From NCBI GenBank assembly GCA_905221615.1, contig CAJNDT010001324.1, positions 815,001 through 879,000 on the forward strand: a DNA stretch of 64,000 bases, given 5' to 3'. Position numbers and translations under genes: made by a program. Below are positions 35,000 through 47,831 of the stretch, piece after piece. Source of the stretch: Symbiodinium sp. CCMP2592. Lineage: Eukaryota > Sar > Dinophyceae > Suessiales > Symbiodiniaceae. Under the pieces are notes generated by a model, which was given only the letters and a program-made list of their open reading frames with translations, had not been told where the DNA came from and ran no database searches. How positions within the stretch are numbered: the stretch's first letter is position 1; every line of letters starts with the position of its first letter.

Positions 35000-37900
35000 T
35001 GGGCTACGGGAAGAGGCAAGAGACTGCTCAGCGCCGTGGTGTTCATGTTAGTGGCAAGCTCTCCAAATCTTCAGGTCAATTTCGACTACATGAGCCGGTT
35101 CTTCGATTTTTACCAGCACCCCAGCCAAGCCGTCTTCGTGGCATTGATGAGCAACTGGCTTGTTCTGTCGCTCGACCGGTAACATATCAAACATATCAAC
35201 CAACAGCCCATGAATCCTACCTACTACACCGCCCGGCTTGTGTCTTGTTTACATGTGCGTGCGCATGCTTGATCAAGACACAGGCATGTATGCGGCTTTC
35301 TCGCGCGCGAAATCGAATCTTATAGCGGAAGCTGTATAAGACTCCTGCGACAAAGAGCAACTCCGTCTCCACAACAGAGATCCACAAGACTCCATGCCAT
35401 ATGCACTGCAAAAAAATGTTTCCGTTCAAGTTCAAAGAAGATGCGCAACTCTTTGCCCTTGGCACAAGGCTTCGATTAAGGCCGGGGCAGCCTTGTTTTG
35501 CTGCTTGAACGGTTGTGACAACGTTCACGATCAAAAGGGCGCTCAAGCCCACTGAATACAACACGAGCACTAGCGGTAGCAGTTTTGCAGCACTTTGGCA
35601 GTACATTATCGTCCGGGCTTGAAGAACAGGTTTGATCATGCCCATGTTCTGGATGTCTGCAGTAGTGTTCACGGTCACGTGCCGGGACTTGATTTCTGCC
35701 CCCGTGCCCCTGCATTGTGCGATGTGGGACATCGTTGGACGGTGTGATGTATGGGTTCGTGTGTTCTGGAGAGGTGATGTCATGCAGAAACCAGTACCTA
35801 CTCTGGAGCCCAATGGAGCAAGCCTGAGTATGGAGGGCCATAGGCATGCATGCACATAGTCGTAGACATTAGCTCATTAGCTAGCTGGCACTCATCTTCT
35901 TGTGACGGGCTCCTCGCTGCTGCCAAGGTACGGAAGCATGTGCCTGACAGCTTCTAAGTTGCAGAGATTGATGGGCATACAGAGGGTCTCAGGCGGACAT
36001 CCCGACCAGGCATGTAAACTTGCAGCATTGACACGGGGGTTACACACCAGTGCAGGTGCGAAGTGCACGCATGGCCCGATGACATCCTCACGTAGTGCAC
36101 TCCGAAGAGTCCGAGGCGGTGTACTCTCAGTATATTGAGAGCATGCTCTTCATCCACTGGAAAGACCACATGACCCGATACTTCGAGAGGATTTGGGTGC
36201 CTGGCCTACCTTCGCCCATGATGTGAGTTCCGAGGTCCGAGACTTGAGAAGCCTGAAAGCCAGTCGAAGCGAAGCAGGGCTCACAATTCAGATTCAGGTG
36301 CCGCACAGCTACGGCTTCAAGATGAAAGATGCCACTCGATCATTCCGAAATTCAGCAAAAAATGCATTTGGCAGATGCATGTTATTGCTTTTCCCACCCA
36401 ACCAGAGGTGCTAGACTGCTAGGGAAGAATGCGTAGCTGCCTTTGGGTCACTACGGCTCGCTGCACCTGTGCTGTCGGAACCTGGCCATGTCACTGTCAG
36501 GACAGCCGAGTGGATAACCCCGACCAGCGAATCCAGGAGGACTTGTGACATGTGTTTACTTCTGTTTATCTCGATTGCATCTGTGCCATGTCTCAATGCT
36601 CCGTGTATTGTTTTCTGAGAAGAATAGCTGCACGGAATTTGCCAAGATTGGGGCTCAGTCCTCGCGGCCGAGAAAAACGGAATTTGATTGCGAAGCACGT
36701 GGATCAAGCAGTCCCAGTAGGGTTGCATTCCTTTGGCCTACCAAAACCTTCGCCTCTAACTGTGACTTGCTTTGTCCTCGTAAAGGCATGAATAAAGGAA
36801 GGCCTGCTCTGGAGTAGTGCTGCGTCAGCAGGGCGTCAGCCAGGACATTGGCAGCTTTGTGCCTTCCACATACGACTTGACCATGGGAGCTGCTTGGAGT
36901 GTCGACTACACTTCGAGCCGTGTTGGTTTCGCTCGTTCTTGGCTTTCGGTCCAGCATGCTGAGGTTATGGATGCCACTTTGCAGCTGAGCATTTACAGCT
37001 CCGTGGATGATATTCGTTCAAGTCAGGACAAGGTGAAGATGCATCCTCATTCGGTGCCACAGTTTCAAGACGTTGCCCTTGAGCATCGAAGGCATCATGC
37101 TCATCCAGGTCCAGCCGAAATCAGCATTTCCTGGGCTTCTGCTTCTTGGCCGATGCCCTGTCATGGCAGGCCTGAGCTTGGATGAGGTGCTTCCACGGCC
37201 GGAGACATGCCACTCCAGCCTGGGTGGGAGCGCAAGTGGCAACCATAGGGACCACGAGATCACACTCAACTTGCAGATAGTCTAGCAAACATGGAACTCG
37301 GAGGAGTAACCGTGGGAATTACGCAATAGCGGTTGATGCAGCTCCACAACCTGACCAGTACAATGATGATCTTAGGCCCTGAGGCGCAAGACTGTTGTTG
37401 TGTCAGCCCTCTCAGGTTTGGAATTGCCATCATTTACACACTCATCGGCTCTGTGCCTGGGACTGGCATGGTTGCGTTTGTTACCCTGATAGTTTGCAAG
37501 GGCTTCACTCATATTCACCCCCAGCCTTGAAAACCCAAATCAGCCTCGCTTGTGGGCATAGATCCCCAGCCATGCGAGACGGGAAATCAGGCACTTGTGA
37601 CCAGCACACGACTCCGGGCATTGGATGGTTGCGTCCTCGTCTCGTAGTACCAAGCCCTCACGGCCAGGCCCACTTGCTCTCGCTGAATCTCTCCCATACC
37701 TCGTCCGATTTGAGCGATTTCTGATATTTCTGCAAGAACTAGAGTCTAACTAGAGAAACCGAGAAACCTCTGACTCAATGAAGTTTCAACCGCATTGTTT
37801 AGACAAGGTGGGAGGCAAGATGCTCCAGAGGTATGTCAGAAAAATTGCTCACTGCCACTCTCATTCCAGCCCCTTGCTGGTACTCTCTTGCCGCACTCAT

Positions 37901-40900
37901 CCCCCAGGTAGCCGTGCACTGGATCGGTCGAGACCTTGCGTTCCTATCTTGGCAAGGGGAGCGATACGGAGGCTCCACTCCCGAATCTGGGGGCTTTGCA
38001 CCTGTTTCAGTGTTAATGGGGCGAAACAGCGGTCAAACGGGCTTGTGCCTGGTACGGTGTGAGATTTTGGGGCAATCTGGCTTAGTCAAAGCTGAGGTTG
38101 TGAGTTTCTTGGTTCTGGATTTCTTTCCTCGACCCATCCTCTAAACCTATTTGTGGCTTGAACAACTCTGAGCCCATGGCTCCCCCGGCACTGTTTTCAT
38201 CGAACACAGAAAGGCCATTTCCGGGCAGAGCTCCGGCGCGTGCATGACCAGAGTGGCGTGGACGACTTGAGGTTAGGGCTGCGGGGCTTGAGAGGTTCTC
38301 ATTTACACGCAATTCCACTGTTTGAACGTCGTAAAGCCTCGGTGTCGAACCTATGTGTCAAAACCGATGTCCCGATAGGACCAGAACCTGATCTCAGATG
38401 CCGTAGAAACTCTAGAGCTTTGAGGTGAGACGGTGGCCGCCCTCCGATCTCATGAGGCTGAACTTCAGCGGCTGGAGCAACGCTTCGAAGCCTTGAAGCG
38501 GCGCTGCTGCAACGAAGAAGATTCTGGTTCGTGAAGCTTTTGGGGTTGCCGAGAGACCAAGCCTCAGTGAGTCTCTGGTGCAGGTGGAATAAGTGGCAGG
38601 GCATGATCCTGAAGCATCCCGGCTGATGCTGGCGTTGTGTTTTGATTTTGGGGCTGCAAGTGCGAAGCAGGGTGAAATCGGTTTGCTGACCACTGTAGCA
38701 TGCCGTGGTGTGTGCCATAGGGGAAGCTCGGAAAGGACTGCTTCGCACTCCTCACTCCTGGGATTTTGCAGCTCTCACAAGTCATGGTTGCCCGAGACCT
38801 GAGGAAGCGTCTCGGATGGTTCGATCGGATCTACGACCCGTTCAAATCTGTCCTGTTTGTTTGCGTCCTGATGCCGTTCTTCATCAAGGGAGAGGCTGGA
38901 CACCTGCATAGAATCATCGAAGCCGCAAAGCCTAGGACCTGAGACACATTAGGCACGCTAGCAGCATGACAGCATCGATCGCTTGGACCCCACAAGCCTG
39001 AGAGTTATACAACCCAAGGTGAACGTCCCAACCTGAGTTCGGCTGCCAGGTGTCTCTAGGCACTGTGAAGCAGTGCGAGATGGCTTTGTCGCGTATTACT
39101 GCTTCCCTCGGTGTCTTGCCACACAGCCAAGTAAGTTCAGGGCATCTAGGGGCCAACGGCGCAACAAAACCCGGATATGATTCAAAAATATCTTAAAATC
39201 GTGTAGTCCGGCGTCGCGATGCGCGTCCATGGTATCCATGCTACTGACAACCTTACAGGCTAGCTCACTCAATGCTAGCAAGCATTGCACCCTGCGGTCG
39301 CGGGGGCGAAAGAAATTCCAGTACAGCTCAATGTTGACATGGTGCTTGCTAGTGTGATGGTGTCCTGACACAGCTACGCAGATGCTACTTCATGGCCTTC
39401 CTGATGCAGCCTGCTGACTTCTCCGAGGTTTCTTCATCCACGAGTACAAGCACCTGGCTTCCTACAGAGCTCAAGTGGATCGTTTGCTGCTTGATTGTAA
39501 CTGCAGCATGGGGTTTTGTGGGCTGCAGAGGAGATGGCTTGGTCGCCCTGTCGGACGGGGGTTTCGAGCACAGTCGGGCCAAGACCAAGATTCTGCGATT
39601 GCGTATATGAGCTCTCGGAAGGTACAACTTTCGCTGCTGTGGTCTTGCATTCATGCAGGACCGCACCATTGTTCTGCATGTTTCTGAGTGATGCTTTTTA
39701 GGGGATTCTGTCAAGCAACAACAGCCGCAGTGTGGCCAGTCCAGAAATAGAGCAAGTGTATGCTGAATCCCGTTCACTTTCATGCCCAGGCCCTGGAAAG
39801 AGCACTCTAGACTCTAGGGCAAAGAAAAAAAGATCACAGAAGCATGTTGACCTTCGAGCCAACCTACATGTGCTTTTTGCATTTTTGCAGGAGAAGGCGG
39901 GCACGTCTTCCGACACTCCAGGTGGGAGGCGTGGCGGAAATAGAGTCATGGACTCAGGTGCGGCATTGACCACGAGTTCGTTGGCATGTGGGACTGGGGG
40001 TTCCAAGGCTTCCGAAGAAGAGCTCGATTTGGAGGTGCCGTTTTACTTTGTCTCCACTTGGTTCACAGTCAGGGATGGCGGGCACATGTCTTCTGGAAGT
40101 CACCAAGTTTCATTTGCAAAGACGGAGTGGGATTGCGGGAGGTGCCTTCAGCTTGGGTTTTCAGACCGCTGTGCACGCACGCACTTGGCCATGCACACCA
40201 GCCGAAGTAGCAACGAGCACATACGAGCGCCGTCCGCGCTCATCAGAACACTCTAGAGCCCGAAAGCATTCAATGCAGCTACACGTAGAATGCAGACATC
40301 CCACAGCCTCAACGCTCACACTACAGTAGCATTATGACGATGCCGTTCCGGCAAAGAGGCTTGTACGACATCCTCGAACGACTAGGCCGCCACACTCGCA
40401 GAGACGGATGCGGTTGCACATCAAGGGCGAGCCTGACCGCAAAAGCATCTGCGCCTTTCAATTCTCGAGGCAAATGGCAGAGCAATGCACACCTATCGGA
40501 CTTGGAACATTGTCACACAGAGCTCACGTCTGACCGCTTCGCAGCAAGGCCGAGTAGGCAAGCGCAGCAAGAAGGCGACACTCCTTCCACGAAACATTGT
40601 TGAGCACCATGAAGGGAAGCCCAATCGGGCCGGGTCCGTCCAAAGCTCAGTACGGGAACTTTGCCGGAAAACGTCCAATGTATGTTTCGAACCCTTTGCA
40701 GAAACAGAGTCCCAAGCTTTCAGTTGCTGCTAGGTGGATGCATCACTTCGACAGCACCTCTCCACTGGCGAAGCTGTCCCGGCTCCGCAAGCACCGACGG
40801 CGGAGGCAAGTGTGCAGATCCTTAACGCGTAATGCATCAAGAACATAGGTTGCTGTAAGGTCTTCGAGGTGACGAGGCCTGGGTTCAGGTAGCGTTGGGG

Positions 40901-41610
40901 TTCAATTGTCGACAGGGTGAGTATGTTGCAGCGGGGTTTGGATGCCGCGTGAAAAGGTGATCTTGCAAGACACCTATTTCGGGATCGGTGCTGTGCCGAA
41001 GCAGTGTTGAGACGCGTTGGGCGATTGGCACGAGCGTAACGCGATACGCTGTTAAATAGACAGCCTCCGAGACTTCCCAACTGGTGCCCACCCCCGGCTG
41101 AGGTTCTGGAGCTCAGAAGAGCGCGGGTCAGTTTGCCCTCGGGAGAAGTGTTGATGGAAGCTGACTTCCGTGCGCCTTGGTCTTGAGCTTCGGAGTGTTT
41201 GGTCGTAGGGCGAATCCTCCGTGAACGACCTTCGTAGACAGGAAGAGCTGGGCTCCAAGTCCAGGCGATCTAGAGTCTAGACTTGGTCGCTTTGGCCAGC
41301 CACGCCTCGCGATAGGCAGGACAGCCCTTCGAAGACGAAGACGATCCCAAATTCTTTCACACGAAGGATTAGTGATTCATTTTACAACACGTTCCGACCA
41401 TCCCTGCCATTGCACATCTCTGCGGATATGATTCTGATTCTAGGGGATAAATTACTGCTTACCTAGTGGTACTGCTACCACACCTTGCTTGCTGCTGGTA
41501 CGGCGCTATCAGCTTCCGCCCCAAGCATCGAGGTGACGAAAGGTACCAGCGTGCTCCTTTGCGGTGGCGAGGGGTCGGGCAAGTCAACCTTCCTGCGGGC
41601 GCTGGCAGGC
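35000..41610 (+). CDS. ABC transporter, ABC_membrane_2 / SbmA-YddA-ABCD type (fragmentary exon set)
   Basis: Exons read by eye, in family order. About 35001-35178: a hydrophobic stretch LLSAVVFMLVASS, then NFDYMSRFFDFYQHPSQAVF, matching the first membrane segment region. 36131-36196: YIESMLFIHWKDHMTRYFER, the conserved Y-x-x-x-L-x-I-x-W-R/K-x-x-x-T-x-R-Y-L segment. About 36968-37015: possible. 37416-37452 joined to 37908-37971: FGIAIIYTLIGS then VAVHWIGRDLAFLSWQGERY, the x-IGRxLAxLxWxxER loop. 38454-38526: EAELQRLEQRFEALKRR. About 41512-41610: an ATPase start IEVTKGTSVLLCGGEGSGKS followed by TFLRALAG, with Walker A GGEGSGKST. Borders show AG|G acceptors and GT or GC donors. The LSGGQ and Walker B exons are not found (an LDEP at 44292-44303 is possible). 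Several expected exons are missing, so the gene may be incomplete or my reading partial. Transported substrate unknown. Confidence 0.55.
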
Positions 41611-44600
41611 GTGCTCTTCAAGTGTGCCTTTTGTTTGTGAGGGTTTCTGCTTGACGCAGGCGATTTTTCGCGTCGCCCGTTCTAGCTCCGATATTATCCA
41701 TCCGAATCTACCTGTGCCCAATGTGTGAGCACGATGGCGCTTAGACATGCAACCAGTAACGTCACTGAAAAATAGCCGCTACACAGACCCGCCTCAGCCG
41801 ACTCAGCAGCCGTGGCTGCACAGTTTGGGGGGAAAGCACTTCTAAGCCTCTACAGTAAACCCAAGCACGCCAAATCTTTAACATTCTAATTCCTGGGTGG
41901 TTTGCCTGGGGTTGGGGTGAGCTGTAGTGGTCGTCGGGGCAAAAGGAGGGAAGTGGAATCCACTTGTAGCAAAACCGGGCCGGTTTGCAAGCTGCCTGGT
42001 TTTACAGGTCTGCAAATGTCCGTGACAAGGGATTTCCATTTGTTCCTTCTACCATGAAGCGAACACGCGGCTTGCTTTCTACCACACCTGGTCAGCTTTG
42101 TGTTGTAACAGGGTTTTAAACAATGAAAGAACAAGATGCAAGAGCAATTTAGAACTAGCTGTGCGAGGTGTCAGATCTCAAGCCTGTGAGGGGGCCCCCG
42201 GAAGGGCGCTGGTCACTGAAAGGACCGTTACACCTTTATCAACTCCCGAAAATCAAGTTGCTTGACCTTCTGATTCGGCAGAGACTCTTTTCCGGAAGGG
42301 GCTTGGAAGATGGCGTGTTCAAAGCCCTCAACTCTACACCCGACAAGACGAAGAAGCTCCTAGAACTACGAACACTAGAGTAGAAAAGAGAAGCCTGGTT
42401 GTGCTCCTTCTTCCCCCCATCACCGGATGAAGATGATGGAAGCGAGAATGAATATGATAGACTTTGGGTGGAGATCGGAGTCCATGATGATCGGGGTGAT
42501 CGTCAGGATGAGGCAAAACGAAGACGATGAGATCCTACCTCTGCTTGTACGGGAGGTGGTGTGTGTATACATTCAGTCATGTCTTTGGAAGCTTCCTTCT
42601 CACTTGCATGTACAGTTCGCCAACGCATATGGGCCGTTTGCTTCGGAGCTCACTTGCTTCTGTCAACAACAAAGCCTCTGAACCAGGGACAAGTACGTTT
42701 TCACGTAGCAGTTTCGGTGTCGTTTTTTGTCGACTTGCGGTTCTAAAAAAAATTGGCGTTATTTCGCCAGTGCCACCAGAAAAAGTTTTTGAAGAGAGCT
42801 GGGGGTAAATCTAGACTCTGAAGCCTCGGCGGAGTAGACTGGGGAAGCCTATAACGCTAGTGCCGATCGTCATTTCCCTATTGCTTTCTAAACGCAGGGC
42901 ACGAACGACCACTTGACACGTGACACAAACCCGGAAACTGCATATCGCACAGCAGCAGAATCCTCACGAAAGCCTCTTCAGGAATCTGGCCTTTCACTTC
43001 GGCCGAGGAGGCGTCGGCGCCTCTGAGCCCCCAGCTGCACAGAGCCAATCTTCGGTGACAGTTTCCTGCGCGAAGGATGCCTTGCCGTGGTGGTGCTTCC
43101 TCCTTCTTGTTCGATCGACATGACCAGGGATGAAACCTGTGAGGGAAGCACCTGGGACAACTGAGGACTTCAAGCGATTGCTTCTTAATTCCGCAGAAGC
43201 CGAGGCCGACGGAAGCTCGGTGAGTGACAAATAGAGATGCATGGCCAGCGGCAACGGTTTACACGTAGTCCACGGTGCATCACGGTGCTTGTGTTCCTGA
43301 TGCAAAATCAGCTTGCCGCAAGTTCAGCGATTCAGAATAGGTTAACAGCTTGTGTCCAAGATGATGCAAGCCATTTCATCGTTCAGCATGGAGTTGTGCC
43401 GTTGGATTCGGGAGCCTGTCGGTATTCAAGCTGAAGGCAAGAAGAGGAGGTACAGAGCACGGCCTGCTGCCGTAGAAGATAGCATATGAAGCCAAGGCCC
43501 AGGGGCTGTAGTATGTCATACCGTTCAGGATTGAACGCACATGGGGCATGGTCTACTGTAGTCTCAGCAATCAGTCAGTTCTTGAGTTGAATTGAATGAA
43601 GTGTGTTCTAGATCCCATGTTGATCGCCCTGTCATTCCAACACCAAAAAAACTCAGACCCCGCAGAGGAGGCACATCTGCTCTTGTGCAGGCTGCCCATG
43701 CCAATCACACTCCGGCAAGCGCTGGTGTTCCCAGAAATTTCAGACTCCTTCTCCGATGCCACCTGGTCGCATTTGGTGCTGTGTTGCTGAGTCCCGATTT
43801 ACACTCTACATTCTGGGTTGTAGAGCTCAGCCCCTTTGAATTCGCGCCCCGGCAGCAAACAAAGCCAGCAGAACAAAGTTTGATCATGGCAGTTGCATCA
43901 ACATCTCAACAGGACCGAAGAATCACAATAGTTTCAAAACAGCGCGCTCCTGCTGCACTTGACATTCTGCAACCTAGCGCCCACAAGTTCCAGAACCCCA
44001 TGCAGATGCCACTAGTTGTTTTCCATACTCTTGATATCCTGAACCGGAGCCGAGGCAGAAATCGCCACCGTCCTAAACAAAGTAAAGAAGCTTGCTTGCA
44101 AAGAGGTCGGGTGGAGGGGAGACAAAGATTATGCCTGGTCGTTGGTCTGATGCCTTCGCTGAGGGGGGTTCTGTGCATGTGCACGGGGCTCAGGAGCGTA
44201 TATACTGTCCGCCGTTCAGCGGCGAAGGGTTTCGCGGCGCCTTGCTATACTTTGCTTTGTGTCGAGGCTTGCTGAGCTGCTCGCATTGGGCCTTGACGAG
44301 CCCATGGATGCTGCTCGACTTTCGTCGTGAGACATTCTAAGTCTAAGCCCTGATCACGATGTTTCCGGAACAACCGCCAAAGCAACAAACCGTTGCCCGA
44401 TCTGACGGCTCTGCAGCGGATGCAGGTCGGTTGTATGGTAACTCCCTCAAGTTCCTGATCTCCGTGCTAGTGCTGGCACCAGGTCAACGCAGTTCTCTCC
44501 GGAGGTCAGTTCCAGAAGCTGATGGTAGCAACGCCCTCAGCGACCACTTTCCGAGCCTCTCAAAAGCAGTGCCCCGCGCCGGGCCTGGCCCCCCCCCCTA

Positions 44601-45511
44601 CTGATGCGACCATAGAAGAGGGGGCATAGGTAGTCCCTCCTCTTCCCCTCCTGCAACCTCAAAGTTCCCAGCTCCTCCCCACCCTGCAGTGCTCCGTTTG
44701 CTGCAGAGGCGCACTGCTTGCTTGTCAAGCCGGCGTTCATTTTGCTCGACGAGCTGCAGCCTCAGTTCAGGAATCTGTCTGTGACGACACTGCCATTGCA
44801 TATTTGGAGATGCGACGGTTGCTGGGGGCACTGAGGTCAATGGCGCATCTCTCACAGCAGAGTCAACACCACCTGTATGGCTTGCTGCTTGCCGAGATGG
44901 CATTATCTCAACAGACTTGGCCACCCTGCGAGTGCAGTTGTTTACGCGTTTTGCGGTCTTCTCGCTACAGTTATCAAAGAAGGGAAAACGGAAGGAAGTC
45001 TCTGTATGGACCGTCATTAAGTATGTAAGGTTCTTTCAGTGTTTTTGTTGTTTAGGTTGTTTCCTTGTTAAAAGTTCTTCAGGTTGTTGATGTTATTTAG
45101 GTCGTCGTTTGTTTTGTGCGCCACAACGACCGTATGCACGATAGCAACCGCACTCCCATAACAACCCTTAGCCTCTAGTTTTGCGCTTGGGCTTGTCCTT
45201 GCGAAGTAGGAGCCGAGAAAAGTTTCGCGTTTACCTTCCGAACCTCAGGAGAACTACTGGGACAGTTGCACTCGCACTCATCTCGGTTTGATACAAAGCT
45301 AGTCTAACAGCGCGTGTTTTATGCTCTGGTGCTGCCTAGAAGTGTTGGTTTCACCATGAGACAAAACTTGAGAAGCTGTGGTGAGCTTGATGCTCATTTT
45401 TTGGGATTCATTGGTGCAAGCACATTTCACGAAGCAGCATGTGGACCATACGACCTGATTATTTGATGTAAGGATTTTTACGCATTAGAGTATGTAAACT
45501 GTACATCGGGG
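41611..45511. other. No confident gene; possible distal ABC exons
   Basis: Downstream exons of the ABC transporter are expected here, but only an LDEP-containing fragment (44292-44303) hints at Walker B. The 227-codon + strand frame at 43592-44275 has no recognisable domain. A frame near 44757-44930 (DDTAIAYLEMRRLLGALRSM) looks exon-like but is unassigned. Confidence 0.35.
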
Positions 45512-45740
45512 ACATATATATATATATATAGACACATATACACACATACATATGCATGTATATTTGCGTGCATTGCATGTACAAACCATACACCACCGAG
45601 TCCTTTGAAATCTTATACACAGCCACTCAGTCTCAAAACGTACACATGTATGTGTTTGCTGGAGTCAACTTAGCTGCTATATTGTATGTATATATTTTGA
45701 AAGGATATACATATACATATACATATATATATATATATAT
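45512..45740. repeat. Two (TA)n / TACATA tracts
   Basis: Tracts at 45512-45562 and 45704-45740 separated by unique AT-rich sequence. They create a spurious Tyr/Ile-rich frame. Confidence 0.9.
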
Positions 45741-47214
45741 TGGTAGAATATATATTTTTATATGTACAGACAAATGTGAAAGCATAAATACTTTACAGAC
45801 ACGACATTTTCGGAAGCTGTCTTTGAGCAATATGCAATTTATGCTGTTGCTTGATTCTACTCGAGAAATTGTGTTTATGCTGCCATTGTTCGTCTCGTGC
45901 TCATGCTTTCGATTTTCTGGTCATGCGAAGAATTGTGGAAAATCACACTCCCGCAGCGACTCGGACTCAATCCAAAACAAACGGCTTGTGCACAAGCCTG
46001 GTACTACTGAGGCCAGTAGGTGTTGAAAGATTTGTCCGCGTGTCCTGGCTTTCGAGGGCGTCGATGAGCTTCATAAGAAGTCATAGCGGCGTTCCAGGAA
46101 AGAAGCACGGTCAGGCGAAATTACTCAGCGCATTCACGCTATTATACCCATGTGCACACCATCACATCTTCAACCCGGCAATGGAAAGTTGCCAAACATG
46201 GCTTCAGAATTTTGCCACTTTCATTCGCAAGGCTTATCGACGAGCTCATCGGACCTGGACGTTGTGGACTGGTCAGCACATGCCATAACCCGCAGGACGC
46301 GGATGTGGGTCAAGCGAGGTTACATTTCTTCCAGTAGCTGGATTTCCATGTGGCTCCGAGTTGTTGTGCAGTACAAGTGCTCGTGTAACGGTTGTAGCGT
46401 TTCTGCCAGGACCTCGGGAGATATCATCAAGTGCATTATCGGATCAGCCGCAAGGTTCGAGAGAGGCGTCCTGCCTGAACAGAGTCCGGCAAACGTCCTG
46501 GAGTTTCTGGGCACCTGAGATTTGTGTGGTTGCAGTCGTGCCAGCTGCCAGGGGTGTTCAGTTTGGTATTTGTCCCGGCCCTTAGCACACACGCTGAAGT
46601 CTTTGACTTCCAAAGCAAGCAAGCTTCTCAGATGTCCATGTCCGCCCGGAATCCTTCTCCTTCAAAGGTGCGACAGCACTGGCAGCACCGGATCTGCGCT
46701 TTGCACACGCAAACTGGAGTTGGTGGAGCCAGGTCGGTCTCCTTGGTGGCAGTACCTGACTCGAAGCCAAACTTTGCCAGCCGAAGCTTGTCCTGAACTG
46801 CTCAATCACAAGCTCCCGACTCCTAATTGACAGGAAGAGTTACCCTCCTCCTTTGGCCCCTCAAGATTCATCACAGCCGGACATTGGCCAACCGCAACAT
46901 CGGAGGTGCGGCAGTGGAGGCAGATGCAACCAGCCCCACACAAGATGCGCACCGGCGCCTTGCCGAGCAGGACGTTCGGCCGAATGAGGCTTCAGAAGAC
47001 TTCAGAGGATAGTTAAGATTCTGTTTGCTTGAGCATGCGAGCATGCACACTCGTGCCGGTGGAACTTTCTGAAGTGAGGCGTTGATTCAGAGAACAGGTG
47101 TTGCAGTGTTGACATTGCGCCGATCAACCCTTTTTCGCCTGTGGTTCTCATCGCACGCCCAGCCCTTGCATGCGTTTGTTCATAATAGTCTGTAAAAACA
47201 TGTATATGTTTTGT
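45741..47214. other. No recognisable feature
   Basis: Nothing recognised between the AT tracts and the microsatellites preceding the LINE. Confidence 0.4.
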
Positions 47215-47365
47215 TATAGACATATATATATACACATACGTATATTAATTTTTCTATTTATTTTTTTATGTTTATATGATGTTTATATTTACGTGTGTAT
47301 GTGTGTATGTGTATATGTATGTGTGTGTGTGTGTGTGCGCGTGCGTGTGTGCTTTTGTGGCAAGA

Positions 47366-47433
<68 letters not shown>
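47215..47433. repeat. Compound TA, (GT)n and (GA)n microsatellite
   Basis: ATATATATAC words at 47215-47245, a GT/GTAT array at 47292-47352, then about 63 bases of uninterrupted GA at 47371-47433. The GA tract ends four bases before the spliced-leader relic of the LINE, so the element sits immediately against it. Confidence 0.95.
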
Positions 47434-47437
<4 letters not shown>

Positions 47438-47463
47438 CCTAGCCATTTTGGCTCAAGTGCTCA
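47438..47463 (+). other. Dinoflagellate spliced-leader (DinoSL) relic plus second truncated relic
   Basis: Bases 47438-47457 read CCTAGCCATTTTGGCTCAAG. The known dinoflagellate trans-spliced leader has one extra G after the first CC and is otherwise identical to the 3' 18 bases. It is followed at once by TGCTCAAGG, in which GCTCAAG repeats the leader's 3' end, the pattern expected when an mRNA that already carried a relic is trans-spliced and copied again. It marks the 5' end of a retrocopied transcript, here the LINE. It also identifies the organism group. Confidence 0.85.
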
Positions 47464-47831
47464 AGGCGCCGCCCCACTGTCCAGGCGCCACAAACCGAGG
47501 GGAGAGGTACTGCTGAGAGTGTGTGACATCCCGACCACGCCAGGGGATTGCAGGTCGGACCGCGCAGCAATACTCCTGACCTACCAGTTTGCTGACCTAC
47601 GCGAGATCCAGCACACCGCTTTAAAGCGCGACCTCGTGAGGATCGGTCCAGTACGGTGCCGCTGCGGGGGCGTGCGGGGGACACTGTGCACCACTTTGTC
47701 ACCGATATCGGCGACACTACTCAAGCAGGGGAACCCGACGCTGATCCGGGACACCATCGCCCTCGAGCGTCGACAACCTCACCTCAGTGTTCGTGACTTG
47801 GGCATCCCGACCGAGAATGCATTCTGCACCT

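Noticed and set aside
35217..35855. 212-codon minus-strand frame with a membrane-like stretch (LLPLVLVLYSVGLSALLIVN)
   Set aside because: It lies inside an intron of the + strand ABC transporter model, is flanked by unlikely sequence and matches no family. One hydrophobic segment alone is weak.
43592..44275. 227-codon + strand frame as a gene
   Set aside because: No domain, no splice-consistent neighbours. A competing frame over the first part looks equally coding-like.
44285..44325. LDEP motif as Walker B of the ABC transporter
   Set aside because: Walker B normally has a hydrophobic strand before the Asp and SALD after it. Here it reads LALGLDEPMDAA, no LSGGQ precedes it, and the exon borders are unclear. 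Kept only as a possibility.
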